From the NCBI GenBank assembly GCA_016781885.1, contig JADDPM010000134.1, positions 1-5,679 of the forward strand: a DNA stretch of 5,679 nt, written 5' to 3'. Below, piece after piece: positions 1 to 4,897 of this stretch. The notes under the pieces were generated by a model. That model worked only from the letters and a program-made list of their open reading frames with translations, searched no databases and was not told the DNA's origin. Position numbers and translations under genes: made by a program. This stretch comes from Rubrobacter sp. GTDB lineage: Bacteria > Actinomycetota > Rubrobacteria > Rubrobacterales > Rubrobacteraceae. Numbering within the stretch: the first letter of the stretch is position 1; the number at the start of each line of letters is the position of its first letter.

Positions 1-605
1 TTTAGAAAATGGTGGCACACAGTGTCGCCTAGAGCTCTCGGTAGTCTTTGGTGAAGCTCTACGTCTACTCCTCCACCTTCCCCTCAAAATTCATGCACTG
101 AGGCAACCCCACTATACCCCTCCGCTGCCAGCCACGTGCGAGGTCGAAGCCCTGTCGAGGACACCGGCCCTCTTCTACGCAGCACACCCGCGATTTTCCT
201 AGAATTAACACCGGAAGTTAGGTTTCGAGAAGACGTCTTAGCAGCAGCTCGGTGAATAAGGACAAGAAGGAGGGCCGGAGCCCCTAGAGAGTAAGGAGCC
301 TATCTCAGTCGGCCCGGCGAGGTACGGGAACACCTTGGAAGCAACGGGCGCCCTGCGGCCCGTATCGAAGTACTGGGCGAGGCGGCTATGGTTATCCCGG
401 TACGCTTCCGTGGTCGTCCGTAGGTATCACCGGCCTACCCTCTAGGCTAGGGCGATGCCGCCACGGCCGGGGCATTGCCGCTCTCCCGGGCTTCGTCCCC
501 GCTCGCTTAGGCTGCGATCACTTCCACGGCACGAACGTCACCGCTAGGAGAGAGCGTAGCGCGGAAGGACAAGGCGTTTGTAAGTGCGACGGTATACCTA
601 CCTAC
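1..605. other. Region without an intact gene; decayed coding remnants likely
   Basis: No frame here gives a recognisable full-length protein. The minus strand carries short open stretches that look like eroded coding sequence. One (about 426-240) reads through a segment RRAPVASKVFPYLAGPTEI that faintly recalls the SPYLHFGQISP block of class II photolyases. Another (about 94-1) reads MNFEGKVEE, then three in-frame TAG codons interrupting otherwise plausible peptide (SFTKDYREL and ATLCATIF). Neither can be assigned with confidence. No tRNA, rRNA or CRISPR pattern was seen. Small inverted repeats at 433-479 are listed separately. The simplest inference is a graveyard of one or more minus-strand genes, possibly including the rest of the photolyase whose N-terminus lies at 606-785. 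Confidence 0.4.
433..479. repeat. Two adjacent inverted repeats (hairpins)
   Basis: GCCTA at 433-437 pairs with TAGGC at 443-447 across a five-base loop. GGCGATGCC at 451-459 pairs with GGCATTGCC at 471-479, nine pairs with one G-T wobble and an 11-base loop. No T-tract follows on either strand, so this is not a textbook intrinsic terminator. It may be a chance GC-rich palindrome, a repetitive palindromic unit, or part of decayed sequence. Confidence 0.3.
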
Positions 606-785
606 CTCTGTTACCCCGAAGACGACGAGGAGCCGCTGGTGGAGATCGTTCGACCTCTGTACGGTGTACTCTGGCGCATGGTTGTGCTCCGCCCTCTGGG
701 CTTCCTGCATCCAGTACAGTACGTAGTCGCCGTCCCTGCCGTCCTTCTCGTTCAGGTGTCGGATGCGCTCTTCCTGTTCTACTAC
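606..785 (-). pseudogene. Class II (CPD) DNA photolyase, N-terminal fragment
   Basis: Class II photolyases are flavoproteins that use light to split cyclobutane pyrimidine dimers. Reading down from 785, the fragment gives RIRHLNEKDGRDG, then DYVLYWMQEAQRAEHNHA, ending in LLVVFGVTE. This matches the start of class II enzymes (R-I-R-x-L, V-x-Y-W-M, QRAE-x-N, then V-V-F-x-L-T-[DE]) from the archaeal/bacterial group. Similarity stops at about 606. The frame runs on to a TAA at 507-509 with sequence I do not recognise. Only about 60 residues of a family usually near 450 residues remain. There is no ATG, GTG or TTG at the expected start: the frame opens GTA GTA directly after a TAA at 786-788, so a former GTG may have mutated. 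The only ATG (708-710) would cut into the conserved block. I conclude it is a dead gene. The missing remainder may be partly recognisable at 240-426, but that is weak. Confidence 0.75.
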
Positions 786-799
786 TTATGTGAGCCTCC

Positions 800-838
800 C
801 CGTCTAGGCGAGAAAACATGCTTTGAGGAGATAGACGG
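800..838. terminator. Inverted repeat just downstream of pgi; weak terminator candidate
   Basis: CCGTCTA at 800-806 and TAGACGG at 832-838 form a seven-base stem with a 25-base loop, starting seven bases past the pgi stop codon on the minus strand. There is no T-run after the stem in the direction of pgi transcription, so intrinsic termination is uncertain. It may only act as an mRNA 3'-end structure. Confidence 0.2.
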
Positions 839-844
839 AGCCTC

Positions 845-2137
845 TCAGTAACCCGGGCGACCCATCCTAGAGTAGGTAATTCGCTTCCCCGCCTCGACGC
901 CGGGTTGGTCGAAGGCGTTGACCCCGTAAAGTGATCCCGCGATCGCCGTCTGAACCTCCAGGGCTTGCATGAGGTACCCGAGGTGCTCCTCGTCCACTGT
1001 GTCGAGCCTTATGGTCGCGTTGGGGCGTCCGGCTTCAGCGAGCGCCTTGCGCGTCGCGTCGCACTCGACGTTGAGGAGTCCGGCCATCGTGTGACCGCCG
1101 AGGTAGCCGACGCCTTCGAGATCCTCGTAGGCTCTGGGGATGGGGAGGTCGCGGGGGTGGTTCTCGATCTCGATCAGCTCGATCACCTTGTCCTCCGGTC
1201 CCTCCATGTACAGCTGCACCTGCGAGTGCTGGTCCATGGTACCGACGGCGCCGTGCGGTGTCGAGCCCTTGCCCTCCTTCCCCAAAGACTCCGCCCAGAG
1301 CTGCACGAACCACGCCGCGAACCTCTCCAGAGCGTCGGCGTAGGGCATCATTACCCGCACGTTGCGGCCCCTCTCCGTATCCATGAGGTAGTGGTAGGCG
1401 GCCCCCACGACTGCGGGATGCTTCGCCCCCTCTCGCGTTACCTCGTCGACGCACTGCTCGGCGCCCCGCAGCAGTGCGTCCACGTCGAGGCCGGTGACGG
1501 CGGCGGGGAGGAGACCGACCGGCGTCAGAACCGAGAAGCGCCCGCCGACATCGTGCGGTATTGGTAGCCTCCTTATTCCCTCCCTCTCCGCTATCTGCAC
1601 CAGATAGCCCTCTTCGGGGTCGGTCGTGAAGACTACGCGCTCCCCATACGCCTCCTCGCCCACGGCGTCTATCAAAGCGCCGCGCAGCACGAGGAAGTTG
1701 GCCATCGTCTCGGCGGTCGAGCCGCTCTTGGTGACGGCGTTAACCCAGGTATTGGACAAGTCCGTGACGTCCAGGATAGCGCTTAGGGTAGCGGGGTCGG
1801 CGTTCTCAGCGAAGTGTATGCGGGGGCCGGGGCGGCCGGTGAGGAGGTTATGAAGCGGGTGGTCCAGCGCACGGTGTATGGCGATGGGTCCGAGAGCGGA
1901 ACCGCCGATGCCGACGTGGACGAAGTCGGTGGCACCGGAGGCGTTGATCTCCCCGGCCAAAGCTTTTGGCTGGTCGGAGAGCCCGGCGGTCTTTGGGAGG
2001 CGCATGAATCCGGGCGGCTCCCGGAGAAGAACGTTAGCGGCCTCTTCGAGGCGGGGGCCGAGTTGCGAGAGTTCCGTCCCTGTAATGCCTCCCTCTATCT
2101 CGGTGAGGTTTGTGTAATCGAAGGCGACGTTTGCCAT
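845..2137 (-). CDS. pgi: Glucose-6-phosphate isomerase
   Basis: This cytosolic enzyme interconverts glucose 6-phosphate and fructose 6-phosphate in glycolysis and gluconeogenesis. The 430-residue protein is complete and of the shorter bacterial type. Visible landmarks are the sugar-phosphate-binding VGIGGSALGP (about 75-84) and TKSGSTAETMA (136-146), the family signature DVGGRFSVLTPVGL (196-209), the active-site stretch ESLGKEGKG (283-291), DQHS (302-305), and the C-terminal signature FDQPGVEAGK (409-418). By alignment with the Bacillus-type enzyme from memory, the catalytic residues should be E283, H304 and K418, and the spacing between them fits exactly. The ATG start is supported by GAGGAG at 2145-2150, seven bases upstream. 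It lies 96 bases after the sigma-factor gene on the same strand with no convincing promoter in the gap, so co-transcription is likely. No missing key residue was noticed. Confidence 0.97.
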   Translation of the reverse strand: MANVAFDYTNLTEIEGGITGTELSQLGPRLEEAANVLLREPPGFMRLPKTAGLSDQPKALAGEINASGATDFVHVGIGGSALGPIAIHRALDHPLHNLLTGRPGPRIHFAENADPATLSAILDVTDLSNTWVNAVTKSGSTAETMANFLVLRGALIDAVGEEAYGERVVFTTDPEEGYLVQIAEREGIRRLPIPHDVGGRFSVLTPVGLLPAAVTGLDVDALLRGAEQCVDEVTREGAKHPAVVGAAYHYLMDTERGRNVRVMMPYADALERFAAWFVQLWAESLGKEGKGSTPHGAVGTMDQHSQVQLYMEGPEDKVIELIEIENHPRDLPIPRAYEDLEGVGYLGGHTMAGLLNVECDATRKALAEAGRPNATIRLDTVDEEHLGYLMQALEVQTAIAGSLYGVNAFDQPGVEAGKRITYSRMGRPGY

Positions 2138-2200
2138 GCGTGCTCTCCTCTATGGCGCTCCGGGACCTGGAAGTGCCAGTTTAACGGCATCCGGAGGTCA

Positions 2201-2231
2201 CAGGCCACCTGCGGGCAACCGCGCCAGCCTG
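2201..2231 (-). repeat. Interrupted hairpin between the sigma gene and pgi
   Basis: CAGGC (2201-2205) pairs with GCCTG (2227-2231), and inside it GCGG (2211-2214) pairs with CCGC (2219-2222) around a GCAA loop, separated by a small internal loop. It sits two bases past the sigma-factor stop on the minus strand. No T-tract follows, so it is more likely an mRNA structure between two cistrons, or a leaky attenuator, than a full terminator. Confidence 0.3.
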
Positions 2232-2233
2232 CT

Positions 2234-3151
2234 TCAGGAGACTCCGAGGAAGGGGTGCAGCTTCGTTTCGTGGGCCTCAGAGCGGAGCTTGCGCAGGGCT
2301 GCGCCCAGGACCTGGCGGGCCCGCTCGCGGGTCACTCCAATCTCTTGTCCAATCTCCTGGAGCGTGGCGGAGGGGCCACCGTCGAGGCCGTAGCGGCGTT
2401 CCACGACGTGACGCTCGCGCCCGGAGAGGACGGCGAGGAGGTCGCGGACGCTTCTCCTTGAGGAGTCCTCCACGAACTGCTCCTCCACGCTGGTCTCCGA
2501 GGCGTCGACGAGGAGGTCGGAGAGAGAGGCGTCTTCACCGGGGCCGACAGGCACGTCGTAGGAGACGACTGCTTTGCGCGCGGCGAGGGTGCCTGTGACC
2601 TCCTTCGCGCTCTTACCCACGAACCTGGAGATCTCCTCGACAGAGGGCTCGCGGCCTGTGCGGGCCTGGAGCTCTTTGTGCGTCGAGGTCAAGGATCTCT
2701 CCGCTTCGGCGGCGTGGATCGGAACGCGGATAATACCCGCCTTGTTGGAGATGGCCCTGGTTATAGACTGCTTGATCCACCACGTTGCATACGTCGAGAA
2801 CTTGGTGCCGAATGCGGCGTCGAAGCTCCGCGCCGCACGCATGAGCCCCAGGTTACCCTCCTGAACGAGGTCGGCGAACTCCAACCCGCGTCCGACGTAC
2901 CCGCGGGCGATAGAGACGACGAGCCTCAAATTATGCCGGACGAGCTCCTCCCAGGCCGCTTCGTCCCCTTCCCGTATCCGCAGAGAGAGCGCCCTCTCCT
3001 CCCGGCGGCTCAGGAGCCTGTGCCGCCGCGTGCGCGACAGGTAAATACCGAGCACGCCTCCTCCTGCCTCGCTCCTGTAGCCTTTGTCCCGCTTGACCCT
3101 CTGTTCCATCGCGTTCCCCGATCCGTCACCACCCGTATCTGCGAGGACCAC
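2234..3151 (-). CDS. Sigma-70 family RNA polymerase sigma factor (group 2-like)
   Basis: This factor directs RNA polymerase core to promoters. The 305-residue protein has region 1.2 (about 35-70), region 2 (about 72-140) with the signature DLVQEGNLGLMRAA (94-107), region 3 (about 141-195), a region 3.2 finger (about 197-215), and region 4 (about 225-290) ending in the helix-turn-helix TLQEIGQEIGVTRERARQ. In region 2.4, YATWWIKQSITRAI keeps the tryptophans (W124, W125) and the Q128 and T131 that in E. coli sigma-70 open and read the -10 element. Region 4.2 keeps TRER-x-RQ for -35 contact. It should therefore read TTGACA/TATAAT-type promoters. There is no acidic region 1.1, and the length is below a typical primary sigma, so a non-essential RpoD-like (group 2) sigma is the best call, though a short principal sigma is not excluded. 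The start is GTG, chosen because AGGAGG lies at 3160-3165, eight bases upstream. An in-frame ATG 14 codons later lacks such support. Confidence 0.94.
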   Translation of the reverse strand: MVLADTGGDGSGNAMEQRVKRDKGYRSEAGGGVLGIYLSRTRRHRLLSRREERALSLRIREGDEAAWEELVRHNLRLVVSIARGYVGRGLEFADLVQEGNLGLMRAARSFDAAFGTKFSTYATWWIKQSITRAISNKAGIIRVPIHAAEAERSLTSTHKELQARTGREPSVEEISRFVGKSAKEVTGTLAARKAVVSYDVPVGPGEDASLSDLLVDASETSVEEQFVEDSSRRSVRDLLAVLSGRERHVVERRYGLDGGPSATLQEIGQEIGVTRERARQVLGAALRKLRSEAHETKLHPFLGVS

Positions 3152-3159
3152 GATAACCC

Positions 3160-3165
3160 CCTCCT
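3160..3165 (-). promoter_or_regulatory. Strong ribosome binding site of the sigma-factor gene
   Basis: Read on the minus strand this is a perfect AGGAGG, eight bases before a GTG codon. It decides for the GTG start at 3151 over the downstream ATG. Confidence 0.8.
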
Positions 3166-3175
3166 AAAAAGGGTT

Positions 3176-3181
3176 CTATAG
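3176..3181 (-). promoter_or_regulatory. Possible -10 box of the sigma-factor gene
   Basis: On the minus strand TATAGA lies here. TCGATC, a 3-of-6 match to TTGACA, lies 17 bases upstream. Transcription from it would start around 3169 and keep the AGGAGG in a short leader. The match is modest and the AT-rich divergent spacer holds other weak candidates. Confidence 0.25.
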
Positions 3182-3250
3182 GACATTTGTACTATGGGAT
3201 CGAGGTGAAAGAAACATAAGTTACTAATAAGGAATCCTATCGCGCCGGGG

Positions 3251-3256
3251 TATAAT
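3251..3256 (+). promoter_or_regulatory. Perfect TATAAT -10 box of nth, near-leaderless start
   Basis: A consensus TATAAT lies 11 bases before the nth GTG codon. Transcription would be expected around 3263, leaving about five bases of leader and no room for a ribosome binding site. No good -35 match is seen 16-19 bases upstream. An in-frame TAA at 3253-3255, inside the box itself, rules out any earlier start for nth. Leaderless mRNAs are common in actinobacteria, which makes this arrangement believable. Confidence 0.5.
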
Positions 3257-3267
3257 TATTCACCGAG

Positions 3268-3927
3268 GTGTCAGAGCAGGCCGGACATTACGAACGCACC
3301 CCTGCTCCGATAGGAGAGGTGATCCCACGCCTCAAAGAGGCTTACCCCGACGCGAAGACCGAGCTCTACTGGAGCGACCCTCTCCAGCTCCTGGTGGCGA
3401 CGATGCTCTCCGCCCAGAGCACCGATGTCCGGGTCAACCAGGTCACGAAGGGCCTCTTCGAGAGGTACAGAACGGCGGAGGACTATGCCCGGGCCGACCT
3501 CGCGGACCTGGAGAAGGAGATACGGCCTGTCGGTTTCTTCCGAAACAAGGCGCGCGCTATACAGGGCATGGCCCGCGCCCTCGTCGAGGAGCACGGAGGA
3601 GAGGTGCCGCGCATTATGGGCGAGCTCGTCGCCCTCCCCGGGGTGGGGCGCAAGACCGCCAACGTGGTCCTGGGCAACGCGTTCGGAGTGGATGAGGGCG
3701 TGGTCGTGGATACCCACGTCCGGCGCCTCTCCAACCGTCTCGGGCTCACACGCGAGCACGACCCCGAGAAGATAGAGCGCGACCTGCTGGAGGTAGTGCC
3801 AGAGGAGGAGCGGACTCCCTTCTCGCACCTGCTCATCTTCCACGGCCGCCGCGTGTGTAAGTCTCGCAAGCCCGACTGCCCGAACTGCGTCCTGAACCAC
3901 GTCTGCCCCTCGGCCTTCGAAGTTTAG
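3268..3927 (+). CDS. nth: Endonuclease III (DNA glycosylase/AP lyase)
   Basis: This is a base-excision repair enzyme that removes oxidised pyrimidines and nicks the resulting abasic site. The protein is 219 residues, the usual family length. The helix-hairpin-helix is LPGVGRKTANVVL (123-135) with the catalytic lysine K129. The catalytic aspartate is D148 in VVDTHV. Four cysteines at C197, C204, C207 and C213 (C-X6-C-X2-C-X5-C) form the iron-sulfur cluster loop. The early SAQSTD block (48-53) is also typical. The GTG start is the first possible one after an in-frame TAA at 3253-3255, and the next ATG would remove about 45 conserved residues. There is no usable ribosome binding site, because GAGG abuts the start codon, so leaderless translation is likely. 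It is divergent from the sigma-factor gene and appears to be a single-gene unit ended by a hairpin. A 226-residue open frame on the opposite strand is a shadow. Confidence 0.97.
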   Translation: MSEQAGHYERTPAPIGEVIPRLKEAYPDAKTELYWSDPLQLLVATMLSAQSTDVRVNQVTKGLFERYRTAEDYARADLADLEKEIRPVGFFRNKARAIQGMARALVEEHGGEVPRIMGELVALPGVGRKTANVVLGNAFGVDEGVVVDTHVRRLSNRLGLTREHDPEKIERDLLEVVPEEERTPFSHLLIFHGRRVCKSRKPDCPNCVLNHVCPSAFEV

Positions 3928-3957
3928 CCGGGGTAGCGCTCCGGCAGCCATTGTTTT
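3927..3957 (+). terminator. Probable intrinsic terminator after nth
   Basis: A seven-base GC-rich stem (3927-3933 with 3939-3945, one G-T pair) and a five-base loop overlap the last base of the nth stop codon. A T-rich stretch (TTGTTTT, 3951-3957) follows after five bases. The stem is strong but the T-run is imperfect and slightly displaced. A second weaker inverted repeat (3967-3974 with 3983-3990) follows. Confidence 0.42.
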
Positions 3958-4032
3958 GAGGGTTATCCCCCAGATTCACCGTTCTGAGGGCATAATCATT
4001 GGGGAGCTTAGCTTCTTGGCGCCCTTAGTTCC

Positions 4033-4199
4033 TCGACGGTTAATGCCGCATTGTTCGGCCTTGGGGAGACGCTCGTCAAGACGCTGGTTGGGCTCGCTAC
4101 GAGGGTCGCCGACAAGATGATGGCCTACACTGATGCCCTCTCTACGTCAACCGACTGTTCGGAAGGCTCCAGGGCCGGATCAAGGAGCTGTGGACCTGA
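4033..4199 (+). pseudogene. Transposase C-terminal remnant, frameshifted
   Basis: In one frame from 4033 the sequence reads STVNAALFGLGETLVKTL, followed by VGLATRVADKMMAYT. After about 4138 the continuation is one frame over, reading LYVNRLFGRLQGRIKELWT and ending at TGA 4197-4199. Together this resembles the C-terminal end of DDE transposases of the IS982/IS5 kind (an ETVN-like helix, an FGL...KTL.GL..R...K..AY stretch, then an arginine-rich tail). That family placement is from memory and is tentative. The break falls at CTCTCT (about 4138-4143), consistent with slippage of a two-base repeat. The N-terminal catalytic part is absent. No ribosome binding site or start is present, so this is a dead fragment. 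It marks the nth-PAS interval as a site of past insertion. Confidence 0.55.
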
Positions 4200-4247
4200 G
4201 ACCCTCGCAACAGACATCTAGTAGAATACTATGGTGTTATCTTACTT

Positions 4248-4258
4248 TCGGCAAATAT
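4248..4258. repeat. 11-bp direct repeat, copy 1 (TCGGCAAATAT)
   Basis: The same 11 bases recur at 4750-4760. The two copies bracket the 132-residue ORF, with the second copy inside the palindromic element at 4679-4790. An 11-base match is not rare by chance in a window of this size, so the significance rests on placement. Confidence 0.4.
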
Positions 4259-4279
4259 ACAGGACTTTCGTAGCCACTT

Positions 4280-4678
4280 ATGGTTCCGATAGTTTTCCTG
4301 ATCGCGGTTACAGCAATCGTTAACGTAGAATCTACAGTTGCGGCGGCTATCGTAGTATCGATCATTTATGCTTTCGCTAACGGATTGTTCGACTTCGGCA
4401 TAAAGTGGGATCACAAAGGTAGGAAAAGCCGAGGGGAATACCGGATCTGGACGAACGTCGACGACGATGATGAATGGCACTTTAACACCGGCAATGTCGA
4501 TAGACTCATAACCTTATACAGAGAAGGGCGTAGAATTTGTTATATAGAACGGTCCGTGCGTGTTAAGGAAGGGAACCCTTATTCTTTAGGTTTGAGCCTA
4601 GCCACAGGGGCACTAGCTATAGATATAGCATCCGTAATGGGAGGCGAAGGCCTTACATTTTATACGGGCTACGCCTAA
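4280..4678 (+). CDS. Hypothetical membrane-associated protein, 132 residues
   Basis: I do not recognise this protein. Residues 1 to about 37 are hydrophobic and alanine/valine/isoleucine-rich (for example FLIAVTAIVNV and AAAIVVSIIYAFANGLF), suggesting one or two membrane segments. A basic stretch (KWDHKGRKSRGEYR) follows, then an acidic cluster DDDDEWH, and a soluble domain ending with a glycine-rich hydrophobic patch (LGLSLATGALAIDIASVMGG). The ATG is the first start after an in-frame TAG at 4271-4273. The only Shine-Dalgarno-like bases (AGGA, 4261-4264) are 15 bases away, too far to be convincing. About half of the first 40 codons end in G or C, clearly fewer than in nth, pgi or the PAS gene, which suggests horizontal origin. 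It follows a transposase remnant, and its TAA stop is the flank of the palindromic element. It is probably a real or recently real gene of unknown function. Confidence 0.55.
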   Translation: MVPIVFLIAVTAIVNVESTVAAAIVVSIIYAFANGLFDFGIKWDHKGRKSRGEYRIWTNVDDDDEWHFNTGNVDRLITLYREGRRICYIERSVRVKEGNPYSLGLSLATGALAIDIASVMGGEGLTFYTGYA

Positions 4679-4790
4679 GAGGCTGCGCGGATAGGCGGGT
4701 AGCGAATGTGTCAATGGGCGATGAGGAGCCGATTTGATCGTGTGGAGAATCGGCAAATATGAAAAGTAGCGAGCCTATCCGCGCAAGCTC
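4679..4790. mobile_element. MITE-like palindromic element, 112 bp
   Basis: Bases 4679-4696 and the reverse complement of 4773-4790 agree at 16 of 18 positions, including a perfect 13-base block (4684-4696 with 4773-4785). Both ends start GAG when read inward. The element is directly flanked by TAA on each side (4676-4678 and 4791-4793), like a three-base target duplication. Inside is a second perfect hairpin, GCCGATT (4728-4734) with AATCGGC (4748-4754). It has no coding capacity. As I recall, GAG ends with a TNA duplication are characteristic of the IS1031 group of the IS5 family, so a non-autonomous relative is plausible. Alternatives are a large transcribed stem-loop ending the upstream gene or a regulatory leader for the PAS gene. 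Confidence 0.42.
4750..4760. repeat. 11-bp direct repeat, copy 2 (TCGGCAAATAT)
   Basis: Second copy of the repeat at 4248-4258. It overlaps the right arm of the inner hairpin of the palindromic element. Confidence 0.4.
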
Positions 4791-4897
4791 TAAGAGCATT
4801 AGGAACTTTAGTCGTTGGCTCCGTGGTCGGCAGCTTACTGTGGCGCCGGTGGAAGAATCCCGACCGCTACTCCAGCGAGTGCCAGCCGGCGGAGAAG

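Noticed and set aside
1..840. tRNA or structured RNA gene in the gene-poor left end
   Set aside because: GTTCGA-like strings occur (for example near 648), but no acceptor and anticodon stems could be fitted around them, and that one lies inside the photolyase remnant.
639..851. Plus-strand 70-residue frame with hydrophobic stretches
   Set aside because: It is antisense to the photolyase fragment, which has real family similarity. The hydrophobicity is a by-product.
965..1567. Plus-strand 200-residue open frame opposite pgi
   Set aside because: It is a shadow of the well-supported glucose-6-phosphate isomerase. No recognisable domain, and the peptide has the biased look of antisense GC-rich translation.
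1814..2461. Plus-strand 215-residue open frame spanning the pgi-sigma gap
   Set aside because: It overlaps two real minus-strand genes and shows no motif.
3231..3247. Similarity between CCTATCGCGC near the nth promoter and the palindromic element's arm CCTATCCGCGC
   Set aside because: Short, with a one-base gap, no second arm nearby. Most likely coincidence.
3271..3951. Minus-strand 226-residue open frame opposite nth
   Set aside because: It is slightly longer than nth, but the plus strand shows every catalytic and cluster-binding motif of endonuclease III. Long antisense frames are common in GC-rich genes.
4229..4480. Minus-strand 83-residue frame opposite the unknown ORF
   Set aside because: It is shorter and less protein-like than the plus-strand ORF (no domain, odd composition). 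Neither is certain, but the plus-strand frame is the better candidate.
4679..4897. Riboswitch in front of the PAS gene
   Set aside because: The structured region does not match the cyclic-di-GMP or other riboswitch consensus sequences I can recall. The terminal repeats and TAA flanks fit a transposable element better.
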